This document shows, one piece after another, positions 8,064-14,191 of a DNA stretch of 28,116 nt (position 1 is the stretch's first letter; each line of letters starts with the position of its first letter). The stretch is from an uncultured Collinsella sp. (GTDB lineage Bacteria; Actinomycetota; Coriobacteriia; Coriobacteriales; Coriobacteriaceae), in assembly GCA_900549655.1 (NCBI GenBank), contig UROZ01000014.1:1-28116 (forward strand), read 5' to 3'. The notes below the pieces were generated by a model that worked only from the letters and a program-made list of their open reading frames with translations, was not told the origin of the DNA and did no database searches. Made by a program: the position numbers and the translations under genes.

Positions 8064-10712
8064 CTAGCAGACGGCGTAGTCCTGGGGCTCGCGGCCGTAG
8101 TAGGCGTCCAGGTAGAGCTCCTTGATCTCGCTCATGAGCGGGTAGCGCGGGTTAGCGCCGGTGCACTGGTCGTTGAATGCCTGCTCGGTCATCTCGTCGA
8201 GGGTGTCGAGGAAGTACTGCTCGTCAACACCGTAGTCGGCGATGGTCTTCTTGACACCGATGAAGTCCTTGAGCTCCTCGAGCTTCGTGATGAAGTTCTC
8301 GAAGACCTCCTTGTCGTCCTTGCCCTCGATGCCGCAGTACTTGGCCATCTCGGCGTAGTTGTGCAGCGCGTTGGGGTAAGGATACTGGGAGAAGGTACCC
8401 ATCTTGACGGGAGCCTCGGCGGCGTTGTAGCGCATGACGCGGGTCAGGATGACGGCGTTAGCGATGCCGTGGGGCAGGTGATGGAAAGCGCCGAGCTTGT
8501 GAGCCATGGAGTGGTTGAGGCCCAGGAAGGCGTTGGCGAAGGCCATACCGGCCATGCAGGAGGCGTTGTGCATCTCCTCGCGGGCGTGCGGGTCCTTGGC
8601 GCCGTTCGTGAAGCTGGAGGGCAGGTTCTCAAAGACGAGCTTGGCAGCGCGCTCGGAGAGGCCCTTGGTGTAGTCGGAAGCCATGATGGAGACGTAGGAC
8701 TCGATGGCGTGGGTCATGACGTCGATGCCGGAGGCAGCGGTCAGGCCGCGCGGGGCGGTCATGCAGTTGTCGGCGTCGACGATAGCCATGTTGGGGAGCA
8801 GCGCGTAGTCGGCGAGCGGCCACTTGATGCCGGTCTCCTTGTCGGTGATGATGGCGAACGGCGTGCACTCGGAGCCGGTACCCGAGGAGGTCGGGACGGC
8901 GACGAAGTAGGCCTTCTTGCCCATCTCGGGGAAGGTGAAGATACGCTTGCGGATGTCCATGAAGTCCATGGCCATGTCCTCAAACTTGCACTCGGGGTGC
9001 TCGTACATCATCCACATGATCTTGCCGGCGTCCATAGCGGAGCCACCGCCGACGGCGATGATGACGTCCGGCTCAAAGAGAGCCATCTGCTTGGCGCCAC
9101 GACGTGCGCACTGCAGCGACGGATCGGGCTCGACGTCGTAGAAGCAGTCGTGGGCGATGCCCATCTCGTCGAGCTTGGCCTCGATGGCGCGGGTGTTGCC
9201 ATTCTTGAAGAGGAACTGGTCGGTGACGATGAAGGCACGCTTCTTGCCCATGACGTTGCCCAGCTCGTCGAGGGCGACGGGCGTGGAACCCTTCTTGAAG
9301 TAGACCTTCTCGGGAGCGCGGAACCACAGCATGTTCTCACGGCGCTCGGCCACAGTCTTAACGTTGATCAAGTGCTTCACCCCAACGTTCTCGGAGACGG
9401 AGTTGCCGCCCCAGGAGCCGCAGCCCAGGGTCAGAGACGGCTTCATGCCAAAGTTGTACAGGTCACCGATGCCGCCGTGTGAGGACGGGGTGTTGATGAC
9501 GATACGGCAGGCCTTCATGACGTGCTCGAACAGGCTGATCTTCTCGGCCTGGGCGGGGTGCACGTACAGAGAGGCGGTGTGGCCCGGGCCACCGGCGAGC
9601 ACGAGGTGCTCGGCCTTGTCGACGGCCTCCTGGAAGTCCTTGGCGTGGTACATGGCCAGGACCGGGGAGAGCTTCTCGTGGGAGAACTCCTCCTTGGCGG
9701 GGTCGGTGGAGGTGACCTCGGCGATCAGGATCTTGGTCTTGGCGGGAACCTCGATGCCGGCGAGCTCGGCGATCTTGGCGGCAGCCATGCCGGGGATGCG
9801 GTGATCGAGGGCGCCGTTCTTGAACATGGCGGCACGCAGGGCCTCCATCTCGGCACCCTGCTTGACGAAGTAGCAGCCGCGCTTCTGGAACTCGGCCTTG
9901 ACCTGGTCGTAGATGGTGTCGATGACGGTCACGGACTGCTCGGAAGCGCAGATCATGCCGTTGTCGAAGGTCTTGGAGTGGATGATGGAGTTGACTGCGA
10001 GCAGAACGTCGGCGGTGTCGTCGATGACGACCGGGGTGTTACCGGCGCCAACGCCCAGGGCGGGCTTGCCCGAGGAGTAGGCGGCCTTGACCATGCCCGG
10101 GCCACCGGTGGCGAGGATGATGTCGACGTCGCGCATGACCATGTTGGTCAGCTCGATGGAGGGGACATCGACCCAGCCGATGATGCCCTCGGGGGCGCCG
10201 GCCTTGACGGCGGCGTCAAGCACGAGCTTGGCAGCGGCGATGGTGCACTTGGCGGCAGCCGGGTGCGGGGAGATGATGATGGCATTGCGGGTCTTCAGGC
10301 TGATCAGCGTCTTGAAGATCGCGGTGGAGGTGGGGTTGGTCGTCGGGATGACGGCGCCCACGATGCCGATGGGCTCGGCGATCTTGGTGATGCCGTAAGC
10401 CTCGTCGCGCTCCAGAACGCCACAGGTCTTGGTGTTCTTGTAAGCGTTGTAGATGTACTCTGCGGCGTAGTGGTTCTTGATGACCTTGTCCTCAAGAACG
10501 CCGCGGCCGGTCTCCTCGATGGCCATCTTCGCCAACGGGATACGAGCCTTGTTGGCGGCCATGGCGGCCTCATAGAAGATCTTGTCGACCTGCTCCTGCG
10601 TGTACGTAGCAAAAAGCGCCTGGGCCTCTCGCATCTGAGCGAGCTTAGCCTCAAGCGCCTCTACGTTGTCCACAATTGCGGGAGTAGTGTTTTCCGGTGA
10701 CTTTTTCACCAT
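8064..10712 (-). CDS. adhE: Bifunctional acetaldehyde-CoA/alcohol dehydrogenase
   Basis: Fermentative enzyme that reduces acetyl-CoA to acetaldehyde and then ethanol, regenerating two NAD+. The 882 residues hold both halves. The N-terminal aldehyde dehydrogenase has catalytic C255 in NGMICASEQS. The C-terminal iron alcohol dehydrogenase starts near 490, with GGGSAMDAGK for NAD binding and iron ligands D664, H668, H734 and H748. These lie 11 positions after the equivalent E. coli residues, so nothing is missing. The family forms long spirosome filaments. AAGGAG sits just upstream of the ATG on the minus strand. A candidate extended -10 promoter and an imperfect palindrome lie in the upstream gap. 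Confidence 0.97.
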   Translation of the reverse strand: MVKKSPENTTPAIVDNVEALEAKLAQMREAQALFATYTQEQVDKIFYEAAMAANKARIPLAKMAIEETGRGVLEDKVIKNHYAAEYIYNAYKNTKTCGVLERDEAYGITKIAEPIGIVGAVIPTTNPTSTAIFKTLISLKTRNAIIISPHPAAAKCTIAAAKLVLDAAVKAGAPEGIIGWVDVPSIELTNMVMRDVDIILATGGPGMVKAAYSSGKPALGVGAGNTPVVIDDTADVLLAVNSIIHSKTFDNGMICASEQSVTVIDTIYDQVKAEFQKRGCYFVKQGAEMEALRAAMFKNGALDHRIPGMAAAKIAELAGIEVPAKTKILIAEVTSTDPAKEEFSHEKLSPVLAMYHAKDFQEAVDKAEHLVLAGGPGHTASLYVHPAQAEKISLFEHVMKACRIVINTPSSHGGIGDLYNFGMKPSLTLGCGSWGGNSVSENVGVKHLINVKTVAERRENMLWFRAPEKVYFKKGSTPVALDELGNVMGKKRAFIVTDQFLFKNGNTRAIEAKLDEMGIAHDCFYDVEPDPSLQCARRGAKQMALFEPDVIIAVGGGSAMDAGKIMWMMYEHPECKFEDMAMDFMDIRKRIFTFPEMGKKAYFVAVPTSSGTGSECTPFAIITDKETGIKWPLADYALLPNMAIVDADNCMTAPRGLTAASGIDVMTHAIESYVSIMASDYTKGLSERAAKLVFENLPSSFTNGAKDPHAREEMHNASCMAGMAFANAFLGLNHSMAHKLGAFHHLPHGIANAVILTRVMRYNAAEAPVKMGTFSQYPYPNALHNYAEMAKYCGIEGKDDKEVFENFITKLEELKDFIGVKKTIADYGVDEQYFLDTLDEMTEQAFNDQCTGANPRYPLMSEIKELYLDAYYGREPQDYAVC

Positions 10713-10752
10713 TTGTGTCTCCTTGCGATCGGAGATTTACCCTACGCCTTGC

Positions 10753-10761
10753 ATGATAGCA
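10753..10761 (-). promoter_or_regulatory. Candidate extended -10 promoter of adhE
   Basis: The minus strand reads TGC then TATCAT, an extended -10 box, leaving a leader of about 34 bases before the adhE ATG. No convincing -35 hexamer is present at the normal distance. The same TGC-TANNNT form precedes rpmB, rpsT and mihF here. Confidence 0.5.
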
Positions 10762-10806
10762 AGAAATTATTCGGCGAACGGTAAGATTCCTGTAAAAGGC
10801 ACACTA

Positions 10807-10833
10807 AAACGCTTCAATAAAATGAACCGCTTT
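10807..10833. promoter_or_regulatory. Imperfect palindrome upstream of adhE
   Basis: AAACGCTTCA (10807-10816) faces TGAACCGCTTT (10823-10833) across six A/T bases, giving an imperfect dyad with TTCA/TGAA at its core and GC-rich shoulders. It lies about 45 bases upstream of the candidate adhE -10 box, a plausible place for an operator. It does not match the Rex consensus I know. Confidence 0.3.
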
Positions 10834-10862
10834 AACTAAAACTATTTGTCTGCTCCACGCCC

Positions 10863-10914
10863 CATTCATTGGGGACAGGCTTACATGAGTGCTTTCACTC
10901 ATTTGGGACAGACA
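10863..10914 (+). repeat. Left REP-like element
   Basis: The element holds two direct copies of a CATTGGGGACAGAC-like box (starting at 10867 and 10900) around a perfect 7-base-pair hairpin, ATGAGTG (10885-10891) with CACTCAT (10896-10902). It aligns to the reverse complement of the right element with only a handful of mismatches. Confidence 0.8.
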
Positions 10915-10962
10915 TCGATTTGTCATTTTGCCGTTCTGGGCCTGTTTTTGCCTCTCATTGGA

Positions 10963-10968
10963 TATAAA
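10963..10968 (+). promoter_or_regulatory. Candidate -10 box for the transposase gene
   Basis: TATAAA lies 75 bases upstream of the ATG, between the left REP-like element and the anti-ribosome-binding-site stem. No clear -35 box accompanies it. Confidence 0.3.
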
Positions 10969-10998
10969 TAGGTCACAGGCTCAGCATTTCGCGTTCCT

Positions 10999-11041
10999 TC
11001 TCTCCTTTTAGGTGTTGCCTGTTCAGTTTTGAAAGGAGAGA
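10999..11041 (+). promoter_or_regulatory. Stem that could sequester the transposase ribosome-binding site
   Basis: TCTCTCCTTT (10999-11008) is the exact reverse complement of AAAGGAGAGA (11032-11041), which is the Shine-Dalgarno sequence in front of the ATG at 11044. The 10-base-pair stem has a 23-base loop and can gain one G-T pair. Folding would hide the ribosome-binding site. IS200-type transposase mRNAs are known to limit their translation this way. Confidence 0.65.
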
Positions 11042-11043
11042 TT

Positions 11044-11820
11044 ATGCCTCGATGCGCCCGCGCCGTTTCGCTCACCGGCTATTACCACGTCTTTGACCGT
11101 GGCAACTCCAAACAGATTATTTTTGAAGATGACTCTGACCGATATCGTTTCTTATCGGACATCTCGGACAGGTTTGCACGCCATAAAGTGGCGGTGTTGG
11201 CTTGGTGCCTTATGGACAATCACTTCCATTTGATGATTGATGATCCATTTGACAATCTTTCAAAGGCAATGCAGTGCGCGTTGACAGCATATGCTAAGTA
11301 TTTCAACGGGAAAACGGGGAGAACGGGGCATCTGTTTGACAATCGCTATTCGCGGGTCGCGGTTGAGTCGGACACGCAGGCGGTGCAGCTGCTCGACTAT
11401 ATTCATCTCAATCCCGTGAAAGGTGCGCTTGACTCGCTCGAGGCGTACCGCTGGTCAAGCTATAAGGCGTATCAGCTGGGCTATGATCCCTTTGACATCT
11501 GTGATGCGGCCCCTATGCTCGATATTGTCGGAGGCTCCCGTTGCTATTGCGAGCATCTCAAGGAAGTTGCCGGGCGCATCTGGTCAGTTGAGGTTCTTCC
11601 ACGCCGACGGATCCACGATGAGGATGCCCTTTCCGTTGCGCGCGAAGTCCTGCCGAGCATAGATCCTGCGCTGCTCAAGGCCCTGCCTCGTTCCGAACGC
11701 GATGCCTGCCTGCTGAGGCTCAGGCGGGCACATCTCACGGTTAAGCAAATTGCTCGTATCACCGGTATCGGCGCCACGAGCGTGACCAAGGCAACTGCAG
11801 GCTGGAAGGATGCAGCGTGA
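11044..11820 (+). CDS. REP-associated tyrosine transposase (Y1/IS200-like superfamily)
   Basis: Single-strand DNA nuclease/transposase of 258 residues. The HUH motif is H60-F61-H62 within AWCLMDNHFHLMI. The catalytic tyrosine should be one of those in TAYAKYFN (81-88). The block GHLFDNRY and LLDYIHLNPVKG with YRWSSYKAY completes the typical RAYT domain. The C-terminal 60 residues include VKQIARITGIGATSV, a helix-turn-helix-like tail often found on these proteins. I chose the ATG at 11044 for its strong GAAAGGAGAG; an in-frame codon at 11029 would need another site. RAYTs are usually single-copy host-retained genes that act on REP palindromes, and REP-like repeats flank this one. It converges with rpmB. 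Confidence 0.9.
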   Translation: MPRCARAVSLTGYYHVFDRGNSKQIIFEDDSDRYRFLSDISDRFARHKVAVLAWCLMDNHFHLMIDDPFDNLSKAMQCALTAYAKYFNGKTGRTGHLFDNRYSRVAVESDTQAVQLLDYIHLNPVKGALDSLEAYRWSSYKAYQLGYDPFDICDAAPMLDIVGGSRCYCEHLKEVAGRIWSVEVLPRRRIHDEDALSVAREVLPSIDPALLKALPRSERDACLLRLRRAHLTVKQIARITGIGATSVTKATAGWKDAA

Positions 11821-11861
11821 GGCAGGGGCCGGAGCCAGTCGGTGTGCCGATTGCGTGCGAC

Positions 11862-11914
11862 ATGTCTGTCCCCAATGCGTGAAAACACTCATGTAAGTCT
11901 GTCCCCAATGAGTG
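11862..11914 (-). repeat. Right REP-like element (inverted relative to the left copy)
   Basis: Its reverse complement matches the left element through the CATTGGGGACAGAC box, the ATGAGTG half of the hairpin and a second box. The hairpin here has one mismatch (ATGCGTG with CACTCAT). The first base beyond the element opens the A run that serves as the rpmB terminator T tract. Confidence 0.8.
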
Positions 11915-11944
11915 CAAAAAAGCGCCCTCCGTAGGGGAGGGCGC
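11915..11944 (-). terminator. Rho-independent terminator of rpmB
   Basis: GCGCCCTCC (11922-11930) pairs perfectly with GGAGGGCGC (11936-11944) over a 5-base loop. The minus strand continues with seven Ts (11915-11921). On the plus strand only a weak CTTTGG follows, so it mainly serves rpmB. Confidence 0.85.
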
Positions 11945-11970
11945 CTTTGGTAAGTTCTATATGAACGCGA

Positions 11971-12012
11971 GGTCTTTGACCCGGAGAGTCCGAGGTACTT
12001 GTTGGTAAGACC
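11971..12012 (-). other. Nested hairpin just downstream of rpmB
   Basis: GGTCTT (11971-11976) is complementary to AAGACC (12007-12012), and CGGA/TCCG (around 11982-11992) forms a small stem inside. No T run follows. It is probably a 3'-UTR structure between the rpmB stop and its terminator; its significance is unclear. Confidence 0.3.
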
Positions 12013-12016
12013 TTAT

Positions 12017-12205
12017 TTAGGAGCGCGCAACCTTGCCGGACTTGAGGCAGGTGGAGCAAACGTTCATCTTGCGACGGTGACCATCGACGACGACGTAGAC
12101 GCGCTGGATGTTGGGGCGGAACTTACGGTTGGTGACGCGGTGAGAGTGGCTGATGGAGCGACCGGCAACGGGGTGCTTACCGCAAACTTCGCAAACTTTG
12201 GACAT
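12017..12205 (-). CDS. rpmB: 50S ribosomal protein L28, zinc-binding form
   Basis: Large-subunit ribosomal protein of 62 residues, starting MSKVCEVCGK. The frame is open further upstream, but AAGGAGG directly precedes the ATG at 12205 and L28 proteins begin here. SISHSHRVTNRKFRPN is typical of L28. Two CxxC pairs, CEVC near the start and CSTC near the end, mark the zinc-binding (C+) form. It is monocistronic: an extended -10 promoter lies 55 bases upstream, a hairpin sits in the leader and a terminator follows. Confidence 0.96.
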   Translation of the reverse strand: MSKVCEVCGKHPVAGRSISHSHRVTNRKFRPNIQRVYVVVDGHRRKMNVCSTCLKSGKVARS

Positions 12206-12221
12206 AACTGACCCTCCTTGG

Positions 12222-12241
12222 GCGACAAACGAACATGTCGC
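12222..12241 (-). promoter_or_regulatory. Hairpin in the rpmB leader
   Basis: GCGACA (12222-12227) and TGTCGC (12236-12241) form a perfect 6-base-pair stem with an 8-base loop, placed just upstream of the AAGGAGG of rpmB. It could affect translation or mRNA stability, but no known leader family is recognised. Confidence 0.4.
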
Positions 12242-12259
12242 GTTAACAAACAAGCCTGA

Positions 12260-12268
12260 ACTATAGCA
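12260..12268 (-). promoter_or_regulatory. Extended -10 promoter of rpmB
   Basis: The minus strand reads TGC-TATAGT, giving a leader of about 48 bases. The nine-base string is identical to the one in front of rpsT in this window. No good -35 hexamer is seen. Confidence 0.65.
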
Positions 12269-12496
12269 CAGAAGCAGCTCCCTGTGCGTAATCTACACAG
12301 AGATATTCCTCTTTTGGCGATAGTGCTCACGCCACGGCCCTGGACGTAGATCCGATTTGCGTGCAGCAGAGGGGATTATGCCAGCTCGTGCGTGCGTTTT
12401 CAAGCTCGTCCCACAAATATATATAGGTTTATTGAGCATTGGGCTCCGTTTACGGATTGCTCTGTATTTATGCTCGCAATTAAGCTCGAGGTTGGC
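12269..12496. other. Gene-free stretch between rpmB and the pyr promoter
   Basis: No convincing reading frame, RNA gene or strong hairpin is seen. The DNA is AT-richer than its surroundings, for example ATATATATAGG near 12418, as expected of a divergent promoter region between rpmB and pyrR. Confidence 0.5.
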
Positions 12497-12502
12497 TACA
12501 CT
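12497..12502 (+). promoter_or_regulatory. Candidate -10 box of the pyr operon
   Basis: TACACT would place the transcription start near 12509, just before the first leader hairpin at 12512. No clear -35 box is present. The spacing to the attenuator is the main support. Confidence 0.4.
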
Positions 12503-12511
12503 ATTCCTTGA

Positions 12512-12618
12512 CCATTAAAGGGGTACGAGATACCCGCATGGAATTACATAGCTGTCAATGAGCAGTACTTCCTGTGGGTGTCTGGTTCCGCTTTGAGCGG
12601 TCGGGCATCTATTTTTTT
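12512..12618 (+). promoter_or_regulatory. PyrR-type transcription attenuator in the pyr leader
   Basis: Three alternative helices are readable. P1: CCAT (12512-12515) with ATGG (12538-12541), an internal loop, and GGGTA (12521-12525) with TACCC (12531-12535) closing the loop CGAGA. P2: 12528-12543 with 12569-12583, 15 pairs (two of them G-T) and one bulged T. P3: GGTGTCTG (12577-12584) with CGGGCATC (12602-12609), then CCGC/GCGG, followed by seven Ts. P1 blocks P2, and P2 blocks P3. This is the anti-antiterminator, antiterminator and terminator logic known from Bacillus PyrR, where UMP-bound PyrR stabilises P1. The loop CGAGA fits the NGNGA part of the PyrR-binding consensus as I recall it. 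The first controlled gene is pyrR itself. Confidence 0.75.
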
Positions 12619-12636
12619 GACTGTGTCAGCAGTCAA
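12617..12636 (+). promoter_or_regulatory. Hairpin between the pyr attenuator and the pyrR ribosome-binding site
   Basis: TTGACTG (12617-12623) and CAGTCAA (12630-12636) form a perfect 7-base-pair stem, beginning inside the attenuator T tract and ending 9 bases before the GAGGAAGGAG region. It may insulate the ribosome-binding site from the terminator. Confidence 0.45.
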
Positions 12637-12657
12637 GACATGTGAGGAAGGAGATCG

Positions 12658-13242
12658 ATGGGCACGACTTCCCCCAAGGCGGTCATCATGGACGAGACCG
12701 CCGTCAATCGAGCGATGACCCGCATCGCGCACGAGATTCTCGAGCGCAACGAGGGCTGTGAAGACCTCGCTCTGGTCGGCATCGTCACGCGCGGCGACCT
12801 TCTGGCAAAGAAGCTCGCCGAGGAGATCAAGGAGATCGAGGGCGTCGACGTTCCGCTCGGCAGCCTCGATATCAGCTTCTACCGCGATGACTACGCCACC
12901 AATTTCGCTCCCGCGATCCACGCCACCAACATTCCCTTCAGCGTCGATGGCAAACGCGTCGTTTTGGTGGACGACATCCTGTACACGGGTCGTACCATCC
13001 GCGCCGCCCTAGACGCCGTCATGGACCTGGGCCGTCCGAGCCGCATTGAGCTGGCAGTCCTCGTTGACCGCGGCCACCGCGAGCTCCCCATCTCGCCGGA
13101 CTTTGTCGGCAAGAACGTTCCCTCGTCGCATGAGGAGAACGTGCACCTATATATGAAGGAAGTCGACGGCCACACCGCTGTCGAGATTAACGACGTCGCG
13201 CCGGGTTCCCACGTGTGCTCCGCGCCGCTGGGAGGTGAGTAG
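12658..13242 (+). CDS. pyrR: PyrR, pyr mRNA-binding attenuation regulator / uracil phosphoribosyltransferase
   Basis: RNA-binding regulator that senses UMP and controls the pyr operon by transcription attenuation in Bacillus. It also has some uracil phosphoribosyltransferase activity. The 194 residues hold a phosphoribosyltransferase fold with the PRPP loop VVLVDDILYTGRTIRAA, the early block ALVGIVTRGDLLAKKL, SLDISFYRDD, and the late VDRGHRELPISPDFVGKNVP. GAGGAAGGAG precedes the ATG. It is the first gene after the attenuator and overlaps the pyrB ribosome-binding site at its 3' end. The C-terminal tail runs about a dozen residues longer than I would expect from Bacillus PyrR. Confidence 0.95.
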   Translation: MGTTSPKAVIMDETAVNRAMTRIAHEILERNEGCEDLALVGIVTRGDLLAKKLAEEIKEIEGVDVPLGSLDISFYRDDYATNFAPAIHATNIPFSVDGKRVVLVDDILYTGRTIRAALDAVMDLGRPSRIELAVLVDRGHRELPISPDFVGKNVPSSHEENVHLYMKEVDGHTAVEINDVAPGSHVCSAPLGGE

Positions 13243-13246
13243 TACC

Positions 13247-14191
13247 GTGGCGTTCAACCATAAGCACCTGATCGACATTACCGAGTACTCCGAAGAGGAC
13301 ATCAAGCTCATCCTCGAGACCGCCAAGGCGTTCTCCGAGGTCAACGAGCGTGCCATCAAGAAGGTCCCCACGCTCAAGGGCAAGACCATTGTCAACATGT
13401 TCAACGAGCCTTCGACGCGTACCCGCAGCTCCTTCGAGCTCGCCGAGAAGCGTCTTTCGGCCGACAGCCTCAATTTCGGTGGCTCCTCGACCTCCACGGT
13501 CAAGGGCGAGAGCCTCGTCGACACCGTCGAGACCCTCAACGCCTACAAGATCGACTGCATCGTCGTGCGCGATAAGCACGCCGGTGCTCCCTACATCGTC
13601 ACGCAGAATTCGCCCGCGAGTGTTATCTGCGCCGGTGACGGTAAGCACAACCACCCCACACAGGCTCTGCTCGACCTGTACACCATCTGGGAGCACAAGG
13701 GTGACTTCCACGGTCTGAAGGTCGCCGTCGTCGGCGATATCGCGCACTCCCGCGTCTGCGGCTCGCTGATCCCCGCCCTTAAGATCATGGGCTGCGAGAC
13801 CTACGCCGTCGCCCCCGGCACGCTGCTGCCGCCGGCGCCCGAGGTCCTGGGCTGCGACCACGTGACGAGCGACCTCGATTCCGTCCTGCCCGAGCTGGAC
13901 GTCGTCTACATGCTGCGCGTGCAGCAGGAGCGTCTCGAGGGTGCCCCGTTCCCGACCATTCGTGAGTACCACAAGCTCTTCGGTCTGACCAAGGACCGCG
14001 AGAAGCTCATGAAGCCCGACGCGATTATCTGCCACCCGGGCCCCATCAACCGCGGTGTCGAGTTCGACTCCTATATGGCCGACCACCCGCAACGCTCCGT
14101 CATCCTGGAGCAGGTCTACGCCGGTATCTGCGTGCGTATGGCTATCCTGTATCTGCTGCTTGGAGGTGCCGATAATGGCCTTGCTTCTTAA
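13247..14191 (+). CDS. pyrB: Aspartate carbamoyltransferase catalytic subunit
   Basis: Second step of UMP synthesis, joining carbamoyl phosphate and aspartate. I chose the GTG at 13247 (314 residues) because GGAGGTG lies 9 bases upstream at the end of pyrR. An earlier GTG at 13235 sits inside that ribosome-binding site. Carbamoyl-phosphate binding is shown by STRTRSSFE (56-64), and the later blocks HPTQALLDLYTI, GDIAHSRVCGS and CHPGPINRGVE are all conserved. No pyrI regulatory gene follows, so control is probably through the leader rather than allosteric CTP. Its 3' end overlaps pyrC by 17 bases. Confidence 0.96.
   Translation: MAFNHKHLIDITEYSEEDIKLILETAKAFSEVNERAIKKVPTLKGKTIVNMFNEPSTRTRSSFELAEKRLSADSLNFGGSSTSTVKGESLVDTVETLNAYKIDCIVVRDKHAGAPYIVTQNSPASVICAGDGKHNHPTQALLDLYTIWEHKGDFHGLKVAVVGDIAHSRVCGSLIPALKIMGCETYAVAPGTLLPPAPEVLGCDHVTSDLDSVLPELDVVYMLRVQQERLEGAPFPTIREYHKLFGLTKDREKLMKPDAIICHPGPINRGVEFDSYMADHPQRSVILEQVYAGICVRMAILYLLLGGADNGLAS

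Larger units (their letters stand above)
10863..11914 (+). mobile_element. RAYT transposase gene with flanking inverted REP-like elements
   Basis: A Y1 transposase gene at 11044-11820 is bracketed by two roughly 52-base imperfect copies of one sequence in opposite orientation (10863-10914 and 11862-11914). REP-associated tyrosine transposases are known to sit between their own REP palindromes, and this arrangement fits. The unit lies between two minus-strand genes (adhE and rpmB), and its right end touches the T tract of the rpmB terminator. It has a single ORF and no target-site duplication that I could identify. Confidence 0.75.

Noticed and set aside
8055..10700. Two long plus-strand open frames (about 475 and 392 codons) opposite adhE
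   Set aside because: They are antisense shadows of a highly biased gene. They are rich in Gly, Val, Asp and Leu with no domain, and adhE is certain.
10807..10833. A Rex redox-repressor site upstream of adhE
   Set aside because: The dyad lacks the TTGTG/CACAA ends of the Rex consensus, so I list it only as an unassigned palindrome.
10863..10914. Direct repeats resembling a CRISPR array
   Set aside because: Only two imperfect copies per side, inverted across a transposase gene, with no regular spacers and no cas genes.
12558..12596. A 12-codon leader peptide that stops in the pyr terminator loop
   Set aside because: No ribosome-binding site precedes it and it lacks a run of pyrimidine-controlled codons. 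The alternative-hairpin model explains the leader without it.
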